Origin: Moraxella nasibovis
GTDB taxonomy: Bacteria > Pseudomonadota > Gammaproteobacteria > Pseudomonadales > Moraxellaceae
Direction of reading: 5' to 3'
Assembly: GCF_029581575.1 (NCBI RefSeq)
Contig: NZ_CP089975.1
Coordinates: 558,001 to 622,000, forward strand
DNA: 64,000 nucleotides
Positions 1-8,514 of the stretch are shown one piece after another. The notes beneath the pieces were generated by a model, which saw nothing but the letters and a program-made list of their open reading frames with translations, had not been told where the DNA came from and did not search any database. Each line of letters begins with the position of its first letter. Position 1 is the stretch's first letter. Position numbers and translations under genes: made by a program.

Positions 1-830
1 TTAGCCGTTTGCAAAAAGCTGAACAAGCGGTGAATCTTGCGTTTGAAACTTATCGTTTGGACTTGGCAAGTGCTGCAATTTATGATTTTATTTGGAATGA
101 ATATTGCGATTGGTATGTGGAACTCACCAAACCTGTATTAAATGACCCCAATGTCAGTGATGAAAGAAAGGCGCAGGTGCGTTATGTGCTGTTGTCGGTG
201 ATGGAAGTGGCGTTAAGACTTACACACCCAATCATGCCGTTCATCACCGAAGAGATTTGGCAGACGCTCGCTCCAATGATTGGTCGTGGTGGCGAAAGCA
301 TTATGCTGGCAAATTATCCAATCGCCAACGAGAGTCGTATTAACGAACAAGCTGAAAATGACATGGCGTGGTTACAAGGCTTGATTGGGGCCGTGCGAAA
401 TATTCGTGGCGAAATGAATTTGGGTAATGCCAAATTATTGCCTGTGCTTTTGCAAAACATCACAGACGATGAAAAGAGACAAATTGAGCGTATCGAGCCG
501 TTGTTTAAAGCCCTTGCTAAAGTAGAAAGTTTGGCGTTTTTGGGCAATGATGAAAAAGCTCCATTGTCATCATCAAGCGTGGTGGGCAGTGCGGTGGTGC
601 TTGTACCGATGAAAGGCTTAATTGACCCTGCGGTGGAATTGGCTCGTCTAAATAAAGAACTGGACAAACTCACCAAACAATACGACCAAATCGCAAACAA
701 ACTTGCCAATGAAGGCTTTGTCGCCAAAGCACCACCTGCGGTTGTTGAAGCTGAAAAAGCGAAATTGGTGAAATTGGAAGGGCAGATTGGGAAAATTAAA
801 GAGAATGTTGCGGAGTTAAAGGCTCTTTAA
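1..830 (+). CDS. valS: Valyl-tRNA synthetase, C-terminal part (partial)
   Basis: The frame is open from the left edge of the window, so only the C-terminal part of about 275 residues is seen. Class I ValRS charges tRNA-Val with valine in the cytoplasm. Visible here are the anticodon-binding helical domain, with HPIMPFITEEIWQ near residue 75, and the C-terminal coiled-coil arm (about residues 205-273), rich in Lys, Glu and Leu heptads, which in this family contacts the tRNA elbow. The Rossmann catalytic domain with HIGH and KMSKS lies outside the window. A strong hairpin terminator follows about 115 bp after the stop. The GTG/TTG codons near position 9 are internal and are not the start. Confidence 0.95.
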   Translation, partial: SRLQKAEQAVNLAFETYRLDLASAAIYDFIWNEYCDWYVELTKPVLNDPNVSDERKAQVRYVLLSVMEVALRLTHPIMPFITEEIWQTLAPMIGRGGESIMLANYPIANESRINEQAENDMAWLQGLIGAVRNIRGEMNLGNAKLLPVLLQNITDDEKRQIERIEPLFKALAKVESLAFLGNDEKAPLSSSSVVGSAVVLVPMKGLIDPAVELARLNKELDKLTKQYDQIANKLANEGFVAKAPPAVVEAEKAKLVKLEGQIGKIKENVAELKAL

Positions 831-942
831 TTTGTGATGTTTGCCTAGGTATGTGAAAACTGATAAAAATTGACATCAAGCTTATAGTGGTTGCAATTTA
901 TCTTATCCATAAACTTGATCAATTTTTAAGTTTGATCGATAT

Positions 943-978
943 AAAAAAACGGATGCGCATACAAGCATCCGTTTTTTT
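943..978. terminator. Bidirectional intrinsic terminator between convergent genes
   Basis: An 8-bp perfect stem (ACGGATGC at 949-956 with GCATCCGT at 965-972) is flanked by an A-run on the left and a T-run on the right. It can therefore end transcription of valS on the plus strand and of the transporter gene on the minus strand. Confidence 0.85.
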
Positions 979-1021
979 AAACTACTAAGAAATACAAGAT
1001 AAATCAAGGTGGCGATTGATT

Positions 1022-1996
1022 TTAGTGTGTTTTTATTGGCTGTTTTTGTGCTTGTCGCTTATCCCACCAGCCAAAGGCGTTACCAAGTACGGTGCCTGAA
1101 ACCGAGTGCCACACGCAGGCAACGGCAGTGGCAATGGCGGATTCGGCATTGGCAGGGAAAAATTTGGCACTAAGACCTGTGGCAAGTCCTGCATTTTGCA
1201 CGCCAACCTCGATCGCCAGTGTGCGTTTTTTGGCGGTGCTCATGCCTAAAGCCTTGCCAGAAAAATAGCCCAAAATATAGCCGCCAAAATTATGCAGTGC
1301 AATAGCCGCCACCATAACCAACGCCGACTCTAAGAAACGACCGCCATGCACAGCAGCAACACCACCTACGATGGCAGCAAAAGCCAAGACAGCAACGCCA
1401 GGCATGATTTTTTGGACATCGGCGAACCAAGATTTTTTGTGTAATAAAATGTTGGCTGCTGAGCCGATTAAGACAGGAAATAAAGTTACCAGCAGCATGA
1501 ATTTGAACATGCCCCATCCATCCATCGCAACTGTCTCACCGACCAAATACATCATCCACAAAGGCGCAGCTATCGGTGCAAGTAGCGTAGAGACGGTCGT
1601 CATGCCCACCGAAAAAGCGACATCGCCACGAGCCAGATAGCTCATGATGTTCGATGACACGCCACCAGGACAGGAGCCAACCAATACCAAGCCCAAGGTT
1701 AAGCCATCAGACAGACCCAGACCACGACCGATGGCGATGGCAAGCAGTGGCATGATGGTGTATTGTGCGATCGTACCAACGAGAATGTCCAGCGGTCGCT
1801 GTGCCAAAATGCGATAGTCCTCTTTACCCAGGGTCATGCCCATGCCAAGCATGATGGTGCCAAGCACGAGAATTTGAATGTCGCCTTTTACCCAAGAAAA
1901 GCTGGCAGGCTCAATCATGGCGATGATGGCGGCGATGATGATGACAATGGCGGTAAAGCGCGTCAAAAACTGACTGACTGTAACCAAAGATTGCAT
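1022..1996 (-). CDS. Bile acid:sodium symporter (BASS) family transporter
   Basis: A 324-residue inner-membrane protein with about nine to ten hydrophobic segments. Family marks are GSCPGGVSSNIMSYLARGD near residue 108, which is the conserved crossover motif of the BASS/SBF fold, and EVGVQNAGLA near residue 264. BASS proteins are sodium-coupled symporters of organic anions; bacterial members carry bile acids, pantoate, pyruvate-like acids or unknown solutes, so the substrate here cannot be named. The length matches the family. The start at 1996 is an ATG directly before a hydrophobic helix. The gene stands alone, convergent with valS and separated from it by the shared terminator. Nothing in the neighbourhood points to a substrate. 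Confidence 0.85.
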   Translation of the reverse strand: MQSLVTVSQFLTRFTAIVIIIAAIIAMIEPASFSWVKGDIQILVLGTIMLGMGMTLGKEDYRILAQRPLDILVGTIAQYTIMPLLAIAIGRGLGLSDGLTLGLVLVGSCPGGVSSNIMSYLARGDVAFSVGMTTVSTLLAPIAAPLWMMYLVGETVAMDGWGMFKFMLLVTLFPVLIGSAANILLHKKSWFADVQKIMPGVAVLAFAAIVGGVAAVHGGRFLESALVMVAAIALHNFGGYILGYFSGKALGMSTAKKRTLAIEVGVQNAGLATGLSAKFFPANAESAIATAVACVWHSVSGTVLGNAFGWWDKRQAQKQPIKTH

Positions 1997-2205
1997 TATG
2001 ATCCTTATTGTTGCTGTATTATGTCAGCTGATTGTGCTTAAATTGGCTTTGAATGTCAAATGAAAATATGTTTGCCTAGACCAATCTAAAAATATGGAAT
2101 GGGGGTTGGTGAAAGTGTTTTGATTGGGTGATTGACTGTCCCAAATGCTTAAAAAGTCTAATATTTGCATTGACGAAAAATGAGGTAGGTGTTAAAACAT
2201 CGCTC

Positions 2206-3126
2206 TTAACACTCAGCCGTTGATCTTATAAAAACCTCCCCCGCCACCCCAAACACCACACTATGCCCCTGTACAATCACATCAATATCAGGGGCATAGC
2301 CGCCGCCCATTGTTACCGCCATTGGAATTTGCCGATGATACATCGTCTCTACCACATACCGCTCTCGCTCGTATAGTCCGTTCATCGTTAGATTGATTCG
2401 CCCAAGCCTGTCATCAGCAAGGACATCCACCCCTGCTTGATAAAAGACAAAATCGGGTTTAAGGTCATCAAGCACTTTGGGCAGATGATATTTTAACAAA
2501 CTTAAATATTCATCATCGCCCACACCGTCCGCCAAACCAATGTCCAAATCCGACTTAGGCTTATGATAGGGATAATTTTTCTCGCCATGCATACTCATTA
2601 CAAAGACGGACGCATTCTCCTCCATAATGGACGCATTGCCATTACCTTGATGCACATCCAGATCAAGGATTAAAATGCGTTTGGCAAGCCCTTCTTTTAA
2701 CAGCACATTGCTCGCCACACAGACATCGTTTAGAATACAAAAGCCTTCGCCACTGTCAGCAAAGGCGTGGTGCGTCCCGCCTGAGGTGGAAAGGGCGATG
2801 CCGTCCGTCAAGGCGTATTTGGCGCATTGTATGGTTGCTCCCACGACCAGCCGTTCTCGGTCTATCAGCTCTTTGCTCATTGGCAAGCCAATTTTACGAC
2901 AGTCTTTGGCGGACAAAGTCAGGCTGTCGAGTGCATGCCAATACTCTGCCGTGTGCGTGGTCAAAACTTCATCAACCGTTGCCATTCTTGGGGTAAAAAA
3001 TTGGGAAGGCTTAGCGATACCGTCCGCAATCAGTTTTTTGGGCAAAAGTTCATATTTTGCCATCGGAAAACGGTGTCCGTCTGGCAAGGGTAAAGTAAAC
3101 TCTGGGTAATGGGCGACCTTGAACAT
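2206..3126 (-). CDS. Histone deacetylase-like (arginase-fold) amidohydrolase
   Basis: A 306-residue member of the bacterial HDAC / acetylpolyamine amidohydrolase family, which uses Zn to remove acyl groups from lysine or polyamines. The catalytic His pair appears in STSGGTHHAF, zinc ligands in DLDVHQGNG, another ligand region in YQAGVDVLADDRLG, and the glycine loop in MGGGYA. The frame runs upstream to 3201, but that would overlap the next gene and adds no family sequence. The ATG at 3126 begins MFKVAHYPEF, the usual N-terminus of these enzymes, and is chosen here. It lies 20 bp downstream of the YbjN-like gene in the same direction, so the two are probably co-transcribed. The true substrate is unknown. 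Confidence 0.88.
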   Translation of the reverse strand: MFKVAHYPEFTLPLPDGHRFPMAKYELLPKKLIADGIAKPSQFFTPRMATVDEVLTTHTAEYWHALDSLTLSAKDCRKIGLPMSKELIDRERLVVGATIQCAKYALTDGIALSTSGGTHHAFADSGEGFCILNDVCVASNVLLKEGLAKRILILDLDVHQGNGNASIMEENASVFVMSMHGEKNYPYHKPKSDLDIGLADGVGDDEYLSLLKYHLPKVLDDLKPDFVFYQAGVDVLADDRLGRINLTMNGLYERERYVVETMYHRQIPMAVTMGGGYAPDIDVIVQGHSVVFGVAGEVFIRSTAEC

Positions 3127-3145
3127 ACAAATTTCCAAACCATGG

Positions 3146-3781
3146 CTACTGCCGTGCCTGCGTCGGCATAAAAAAGCCGCCATCAGTATGAGTACCATCA
3201 CCTGTCATTTCTTGTGATTCTAGCAAGTAGTCTTGCCAAAAAGGGCTCGGTTCAAGCTCGCTCATCGCATCGTCATAAAGCCGCTGCGCAAGCTCGGTGA
3301 GACTTGCCACACCTTGCAAATAGCAGCCGAGCGCCTTATCGCTGAGCGCGCTAAATTCGCCATCTACCGAGATTTTGGTGCGCACTTCGCCATCGGAAGG
3401 GTCAAGCTCAATGCTGCCAAATGATAGGCTGGTGTTGGTGTAGGCGATTTTCATCAGCATTGGCGCAAAATGACTGGGCGGCACGGTGTCTGGCAGCACA
3501 CCAAAGATGGCGATGAGCTGATTGCTCTCGTTGATGCGAAAGACGCAAGTCCAGTCGCTGCGATTGTCCGTAAAGCTCAAAATCAGATGGTGCGTGTGTT
3601 CATGATGCTCGGGCTTTCGGTGTTCGTAGTGCCAGTTTTGGGTGTCAAGCCACGCCATGATGCGTGCGGTCACAGGGTGGCTGTGATCGGTGGGGCTGTC
3701 AATGGGGGTTTGTCTGCCTGCATTGGGCGAGGTGCTTTGTTTGTTTTTGAGAAGTTGTTTTAGTTTGTCTAGTAGTTTCAT
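3146..3781 (-). CDS. YbjN-like domain protein of unknown role
   Basis: A protein of about 211 residues. The N-terminus (MKLLDKLKQLLKNKQ) is basic and amphipathic and is followed by a polar, Ser/Thr/His-rich linker. The body from about residue 40 has the alternating beta-strand pattern of YbjN-type domains, which resemble type III secretion chaperones in fold: a Trp-rich strand pair (WHYEHRKPEHH, WTCVFRINESNQL) and a C-terminal helix. This assignment is from overall pattern and is tentative. The ATG at 3781 is preferred; a TTG at 3820 gives 13 more residues and has no clear ribosome binding site. It sits directly upstream of the HDAC-like gene on the same strand. Confidence 0.6.
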   Translation of the reverse strand: MKLLDKLKQLLKNKQSTSPNAGRQTPIDSPTDHSHPVTARIMAWLDTQNWHYEHRKPEHHEHTHHLILSFTDNRSDWTCVFRINESNQLIAIFGVLPDTVPPSHFAPMLMKIAYTNTSLSFGSIELDPSDGEVRTKISVDGEFSALSDKALGCYLQGVASLTELAQRLYDDAMSELEPSPFWQDYLLESQEMTGDGTHTDGGFFMPTQARQ

Positions 3782-3941
3782 GAAAATATCGACCGTCTTT
3801 TTTGGTAAATTGTAGCCCAAAGAGGTTGATTATGCAAAGTAAATCGCACAAAAACGCATAAACAGGTTTTGCTTGTGGGTGTTTTTTGGTATGATGGGCG
3901 ATATTTTAAACCATATTCTAAAACCTAAAAACAGTGTTGTC

Positions 3942-4577
3942 ATGAATTCATCAAATCAGTCGTCCGCCATGCCAAGCATCATCACCTTAGACGGCATCGA
4001 TGTGCAGCGAGGTGATTTTGTGCTGTGTCAGGCGGTGAGCTTGACGCTGAGTGCTGGGGAAGTGTGTCATTTGGTCGGTGAAAATGGACTGGGTAAGACG
4101 ACGCTTTTGTCGCAGGTGGCGGGACTGTTGCCCATCATGACAGGTAGGGTGGTCTATCATCAGCCAGACATCAGACCTGTCTATGTGTCGCATCAGCTTG
4201 GTATCAGTGGCAGTTTGACTGTCGAGCAGAATTTGCACTTTTTGTTGTCGCTGTACGGCATAGATGCAGACCGTGAGATCATTGACTTTGCACTTGATCA
4301 GGTGGGACTGTATGGGCTTCATGATGTGTCGAGCGTGCAGCTGTCAGCAGGGCAAATGCGCCGTGTGGGGCTGTCTAGACTGTTTGTGATGACGCCTGAT
4401 GAGTCACCTTTTTGGCTGCTCGATGAGCCACTGACGGCGCTTGATGTGAGCATGGTGGCACGCATTGAGACTCGCATCAGTGAGTTTGCCAGTATGGGCG
4501 GTGCGGTGCTCATGACCAGTCATCAGCAGATCGGCGCTAAGACGAGCGTGCTGGATTTGGCGGAGTTTGCATTATGA
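3942..4577 (+). CDS. ccmA: Haem exporter ATP-binding subunit CcmA
   Basis: A 211-residue ABC ATPase. Walker A is GENGLGKTT, the signature is LSAGQMRRVGLSRL, Walker B runs into FWLLDEPLTALD, and the H-loop is MTSHQQ. CcmA with CcmB powers release of holo-CcmE from CcmC during system I cytochrome c maturation. The short length and the 4-bp overlap with ccmB support this over other ABC ATPases. The frame extends back to 3873 (ATG or GTG choices), but the ATG at 3942 fits the family length best. The remaining ccm genes are not in this neighbourhood. The same window encodes several c-type cytochromes that would need this pathway. Confidence 0.88.
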   Translation: MNSSNQSSAMPSIITLDGIDVQRGDFVLCQAVSLTLSAGEVCHLVGENGLGKTTLLSQVAGLLPIMTGRVVYHQPDIRPVYVSHQLGISGSLTVEQNLHFLLSLYGIDADREIIDFALDQVGLYGLHDVSSVQLSAGQMRRVGLSRLFVMTPDESPFWLLDEPLTALDVSMVARIETRISEFASMGGAVLMTSHQQIGAKTSVLDLAEFAL

Positions 4578-5248
4578 TGAAACATCCTTTTAAGACCATG
4601 CTGGTGCGTGAGTGGCAGATCAAGCGCCAAGGGGCGGTGCAGTGGCTGTTTCCTTTGATGATTTTTTTGATCATCATTACGCTATTTCCGCTGGCGGTGG
4701 GCAGTGAACCTGAGCTTTTGCTGCGCCTTGCACCTTCGGCGGTGTGGATCGCTGCGCTGCTGTCGTTGGTGATGGGGGTGGATGAGCTGTTTAAGGCGGA
4801 TCTTGAAAATGGCACGCTGGCGCAGATTGTGGTGTCCGATGCGCCTTTGTCTGTGTGGGTGCTTGCAAGGCTGTTGATTCATTGGCTGTTTAGTGCAGGC
4901 TTTGTGGCGGTGCTTGCGCTTTTGGCGGCGCCGTTATTTAAGATGCCACTAAATGAGACGCTCATGCTCATGCTGTCTATCGTGGTGGGCTCACCGCTCA
5001 TGCTCATGCTTTCTGCCATCGCCAGCAGCCTGACTTTGAGCCTTAAAAATGGCGCTGTATTGGTGCCGCTGATCGCCTTACCGATGCAGTTGCCAGTGCT
5101 GATTTTTGCGACAGGGGCGGTGGATTTGTATGCCACAGGCTTAAATGGACTGCCGACGCTTGCTTTGCTTGGGGCGATGAGCATTGTCTCGGTCATCGTC
5201 ACGCCTTGGGTGGTGGCGCAGACCTTAAAGATGGCGTGGTCGCATTAA
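4574..5248 (+). CDS. ccmB: Haem exporter permease CcmB
   Basis: A 224-residue inner-membrane protein with about six hydrophobic helices. It starts MMKHPFKTMLVREWQIKRQGA, a basic cytoplasmic N-terminus typical of CcmB (the second ATG is equally possible). Length and membrane layout match the CcmB family, and its ATG overlaps the ccmA stop by 4 bp, so translation is coupled. CcmB is the membrane partner of CcmA and CcmC in cytochrome c maturation. The next gene is convergent, so the operon here ends after ccmB; ccmC, D, E, F, G and H must lie elsewhere. Confidence 0.88.
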   Translation: MMKHPFKTMLVREWQIKRQGAVQWLFPLMIFLIIITLFPLAVGSEPELLLRLAPSAVWIAALLSLVMGVDELFKADLENGTLAQIVVSDAPLSVWVLARLLIHWLFSAGFVAVLALLAAPLFKMPLNETLMLMLSIVVGSPLMLMLSAIASSLTLSLKNGAVLVPLIALPMQLPVLIFATGAVDLYATGLNGLPTLALLGAMSIVSVIVTPWVVAQTLKMAWSH

Positions 5249-5274
5249 ATCACATCAAATCCGTCATTGATCAT

Positions 5275-5304
5275 AATAAAGGGTGGGATTGTCCGCCCTT
5301 TATT
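5275..5304. terminator. Hairpin after ccmB
   Basis: A 12-bp stem with one G-T pair (AATAAAGGGTGG at 5275-5286 with CCGCCCTTTATT at 5293-5304) and a 6-nt loop lies 27 bp after the ccmB stop. The stem itself ends in A/T runs on both sides, so it may serve both convergent genes, although the 3' T-run beyond the stem is weak. Confidence 0.55.
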
Positions 5305-5351
5305 GTTTATGGCTGTCTTTGGAATCATTGCCCTGATGCCAATGTCAATGC

Positions 5352-5795
5352 TTACCAATACCAAGGCGCAAAAAATGGCGAATGACCAAAAGGATGACCA
5401 TAATAAGGGCGGTGTATGCGTCTGTGGAGATGATACTGCTCAAGCCCCATCATATTGGCGTGGTGCAATTCGTCCAAATTGTCTTCGCAGACGCCAGTGA
5501 GTGTGTAGCCGTGCCTGCCTAGATCATAGGCATTGGCTTTGGTGCAGTAGTTTTTTAGCCCGATTTGCCGACCTTCTTCCCATAGGGCGATGTTTGGCGT
5601 AACGCCTGATTTTTGGCAAGTTTTTTGATGGCTTAGGATTCTTTGGGCGTTACGACCGTGTGTGCCATCGGTGATGCCGATTTGTTTCCAGTCGGCGGTT
5701 TGGCAGTCGCTTGTTTGAAATGATGATTGTGTGGTGGCACAGCCTGTGATGGTAGCACCGATGATAAAAGCGGTGAATAACAGTGATTTTTTCAT
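5352..5795 (-). CDS. DUF2799 outer-membrane-type lipoprotein
   Basis: A 147-residue predicted lipoprotein. The signal peptide MKKSLLFTAFIIGATITGC ends in a lipobox with Cys19. The mature part has the DUF2799 pattern: DWKQIGITDGTHG, a conserved RILSHQKTC, EEGRQIGLKNYC and GRHGYTLTGVC. Four to five cysteines remain after the lipid-linked one, suggesting disulfides. The C-terminus is rich in His, Pro and aromatic residues. The function of the family is not known to me. The gene is convergent with ccmB and stands alone. Confidence 0.78.
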   Translation of the reverse strand: MKKSLLFTAFIIGATITGCATTQSSFQTSDCQTADWKQIGITDGTHGRNAQRILSHQKTCQKSGVTPNIALWEEGRQIGLKNYCTKANAYDLGRHGYTLTGVCEDNLDELHHANMMGLEQYHLHRRIHRPYYGHPFGHSPFFAPWYW

Positions 5796-5936
5796 GATTT
5801 TTGCTTTGGTGGTTGCTTGTTTTGGGGTTGGTGAAGCTTAAAATTTGATGATGCTTGATTGTATTTTATTATAAATACTTGCGTAGGGCGGTGCTGTATG
5901 AGTTTGGTAAAGCTGTTTAACACTTGACTTCCCAAC

Positions 5937-5966
5937 AAAAAACCCTGCCGAACGACAGGGTTTTTG
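5937..5966 (-). terminator. Terminator of the puuP-like gene
   Basis: A 10-bp stem (AAAAACCCTG at 5938-5947 with CAGGGTTTTT at 5956-5965) begins 15 bp beyond the stop of the permease gene, with an A/T run giving the U-tract on the minus strand. Confidence 0.8.
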
Positions 5967-5980
5967 TCAAAGAAGGTGGA

Positions 5981-7366
5981 TTATACATCTTCTTCTTTAA
6001 ATTGTGGGACTGGTTTTTTGAAACCGCCAGTTTTGATGCCAAGCCATACAAAACCGATCGCCGCCCAGAACAGACCGACCTTAAAGGTGGTGCTGTCCAC
6101 TTCAAGCCACATCAAGAATACGCTGATGAAACCCGCCACAGGAATGACGATGTAGTTGAACACATCTTTACCGCTTTGGATCAGCTTATTGCGGAACGCA
6201 TAGTGGAAAATCACTGATAGGTTCACAAAGCTGAACGCCGTCAATGCGCCAAAGCTGATTAGGTTTACCACGGCTTCTAGGGTAATAAAACCTGCGGTCA
6301 ATGCCACTGCACCTGCGATTAGGATGTTGTTCACAGGGGTTAGGAATTTTGGATGGATTTTACCAAAGATGTTTTTGCTGATGACGCCATCACGACCCAT
6401 CACATACATCAAGCGAGACACACCAGCGTGAGCAGAGATGCCAGACGCCATCACAGTGACAATGGCAAAGCCAAGAACGGCTGCTTTGAAGGCTGCACCG
6501 CCGACCGCTTCTAGGATCTCAGGCTGAGTCTCATCTACCAGCTCAAAATAAGTCTCTGGGCTGTTTGGGAAGTAGATTTGCATGAAATAAGTACTGATGA
6601 TGAACACGATACCTGCGATCAGCGTCGTTAGAATCATCGCTTTGGGTAGCACTCGTTTGGCATCTTTGGTCTCTTCGGCAAGCGTCGATAGCGCATCAAA
6701 GCCTGTGAATGAGAAACATAGAATGGTCGCACCAGTGATCAGCGCACCCACAGAAGTCATGCTGTCCCAGAACGGTGCCATGCTCCACAGATGGTAAGCG
6801 TTGTCTGGGCTGATGATGCCGTCTGCGTTTTGACCTGCTGATAGGGCGTTGTAGGTTAGGAATACAAACACCGCAATCACCGCCAGCTGTACAAATACGA
6901 TCCAGCTGTTGAAATACGCCACGATTTTTGAGCCAAACAAGTTGACGCCAGTCATCAGCGCTGTCAAGCCAATCACCCATACCCAGCTGTTTACGGCGGG
7001 GAATAGTGCGTTTAGATAAATCACGGCAAGGATGATATTGACCAGTGGCGACAGCAGATAGTCAAGCCAGCTTGACCAGCCGACCATAAAGCCCATTGAT
7101 GGGTTGATTGAGCGCTGAGTATAAGTATAAGCAGAGCCTGATGAAGGATAGGCACGGATCATATGACCGTAGCTAATCGAAGTCAGCAAAATGGCAATCA
7201 GGGCAAAAATATAAGACATCGGTACATGACCGCCGCTGTCACGAGATACCATACCAAAAGTATCTAATAGCGTCATGGGCTGGATATAGGCAAGACCAAT
7301 GATGATCACATGCCAAAGACCGAGATTTCGTTGCAACTTTGCAACATTATTAACAGGTGTACTCAA
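5981..7366 (-). CDS. puuP: APC-family putrescine importer, PuuP-like
   Basis: A 461-residue amino acid-polyamine-organocation transporter with about twelve membrane helices. It follows the E. coli PuuP pattern closely: LWHVIIIGLAYIQPMT, DTFGMVSRDSGGHVP, PSSGSAYTYTQRSINP, GFMVGWSSWLDYL, and FSFTGFDALSTLAEET in the sixth helix. Proton-driven putrescine uptake is therefore the best guess, though amino acid uptake cannot be excluded. The start is a TTG at 7366 because an ideal ribosome binding site, GGAGGA at 7380-7375, lies 8 nt before it; the frame itself runs on to an ATG at 7462 whose extra 32 residues look unlike the family. It is monocistronic, with its own terminator. Confidence 0.82.
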   Translation of the reverse strand: MSTPVNNVAKLQRNLGLWHVIIIGLAYIQPMTLLDTFGMVSRDSGGHVPMSYIFALIAILLTSISYGHMIRAYPSSGSAYTYTQRSINPSMGFMVGWSSWLDYLLSPLVNIILAVIYLNALFPAVNSWVWVIGLTALMTGVNLFGSKIVAYFNSWIVFVQLAVIAVFVFLTYNALSAGQNADGIISPDNAYHLWSMAPFWDSMTSVGALITGATILCFSFTGFDALSTLAEETKDAKRVLPKAMILTTLIAGIVFIISTYFMQIYFPNSPETYFELVDETQPEILEAVGGAAFKAAVLGFAIVTVMASGISAHAGVSRLMYVMGRDGVISKNIFGKIHPKFLTPVNNILIAGAVALTAGFITLEAVVNLISFGALTAFSFVNLSVIFHYAFRNKLIQSGKDVFNYIVIPVAGFISVFLMWLEVDSTTFKVGLFWAAIGFVWLGIKTGGFKKPVPQFKEEDV

Positions 7367-7743
7367 CGGTAGAGTCCTCCAAAAAGCGTGCGTAAACGCA
7401 AAAAAGAGAAAAGGCGTTGGGGTGCTAATACTGTTATCAAACTTACTTTTGGCAGATTGCAATTTAGCATAGCTAATAATCTGTTAGCGGGCGTGTTTGA
7501 GATTTGATTAAGCTATCAACTCCGAGTTAAATTTTTGTCGCCCACAATGAGCGGCATTCCTACGATTTTTACAAGTGTAAAAAATGACTAATTTTACCCT
7601 AAAATTACTGATATGCCAATCATATTTTGATAAAATTTATGACATTGAGCAATATTTTTGTAATTTTTGAGAAATGTTGGCTTAAAAAATCCCTTGTTTT
7701 TATAGTGGTTTTGCGATGCAAGATGTGATTTTGGGTGTATGAT
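7367..7743. other. Intergenic region upstream of puuP, no gene seen
   Basis: This AT-rich stretch of about 375 bp between two minus-strand genes should hold the puuP promoter. I see the ribosome binding site at 7375-7380 but no convincing -35/-10 pair, operator palindrome or small RNA. Confidence 0.4.
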
Positions 7744-8514
7744 TTACCCACCTTTTAAGGTCAAGCTGCGCCCACCGTCCACCGCAATCACTTGCCCTGT
7801 GATGTAAGGGGCGTTGATGAGAAACAGCACGGTTTGGGCGATGTCTTGGGGCGTGCCGATTTTACCAAGCGGAATGGAGCAGGTCAAGGCGTCTTTGGTT
7901 GATGAGTTGAGTGCTGAATTTTGGTCGTCATCGGGGAAAATATTTACCCCAGGGGAGACGCCATTGACACGAATGCGGGGAGCTAATTCTAATGCCAGCG
8001 ACTGCACCAGCCCCAGATGAGCCGACTTTGCCATGTTATAAATCGGATAGCCGACAAAGGGCTTGTCTCGTGCGTGAATGTCAAGCAGGCTGATGATGGC
8101 GCCATGATTGTTGGCAAGCTCGCCCCCAAAAGCATGACTTAAAAATAAGGGGGCTTTGGCATTGGTTAAAAACAAATCTTGCCAATGCTGTTGTAGCGTT
8201 TGCCAGTCATCATGAAAATCACTTGGATAAAAACTGGACGCATTATGCACCAATACATCCACCCGCCCAAACAAAGCGATGGCGGTGTTTTTAAACCGTT
8301 CAAGTGCCAGCTTGTCATCAACGATATTCAAATCCGCCTTGATGATACGAGCAGAATTGGGGCGAATGGCGTTTAGCGTGCCTGCAAGCTCGTCCGCCAG
8401 CCGCTCACTTTTGGCATAGTGAATGATGACATTAAAGCCAGCATGGTGCAACACTTCGCCAATCTTCGCCCCAATGCGTTTTGCTCCGCCTGTAATCAAT
8501 GCGACCTTATTCAT
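7744..8514 (-). CDS. Pteridine reductase-like short-chain dehydrogenase
   Basis: A 256-residue SDR. The NAD(P) motif is TGGAKRIG (about residues 8-15), in which an Arg after the glycine loop is typical of pteridine reductases (PTR1/FolM). Other marks are HNASSFYPS in the place of NNAG, the catalytic YNMAK, and ALELAPRIRVNGVSPG. Such enzymes reduce dihydrobiopterin or dihydrofolate with NADPH, so a role in pterin or tetrahydromonapterin metabolism is likely. The ATG at 8514 (MNKVALI) is chosen; an ATG at 8520 adds two residues. It overlaps the end of cca by 8 bp and is probably translated from the same mRNA. Confidence 0.82.
   Translation of the reverse strand: MNKVALITGGAKRIGAKIGEVLHHAGFNVIIHYAKSERLADELAGTLNAIRPNSARIIKADLNIVDDKLALERFKNTAIALFGRVDVLVHNASSFYPSDFHDDWQTLQQHWQDLFLTNAKAPLFLSHAFGGELANNHGAIISLLDIHARDKPFVGYPIYNMAKSAHLGLVQSLALELAPRIRVNGVSPGVNIFPDDDQNSALNSSTKDALTCSIPLGKIGTPQDIAQTVLFLINAPYITGQVIAVDGGRSLTLKGG

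Noticed and set aside
5267-5500. 77-codon plus-strand ORF with a hydrophobic N-terminus after ccmB
   Set aside because: It contains the ccmB hairpin and overlaps the well-supported DUF2799 lipoprotein gene on the other strand.
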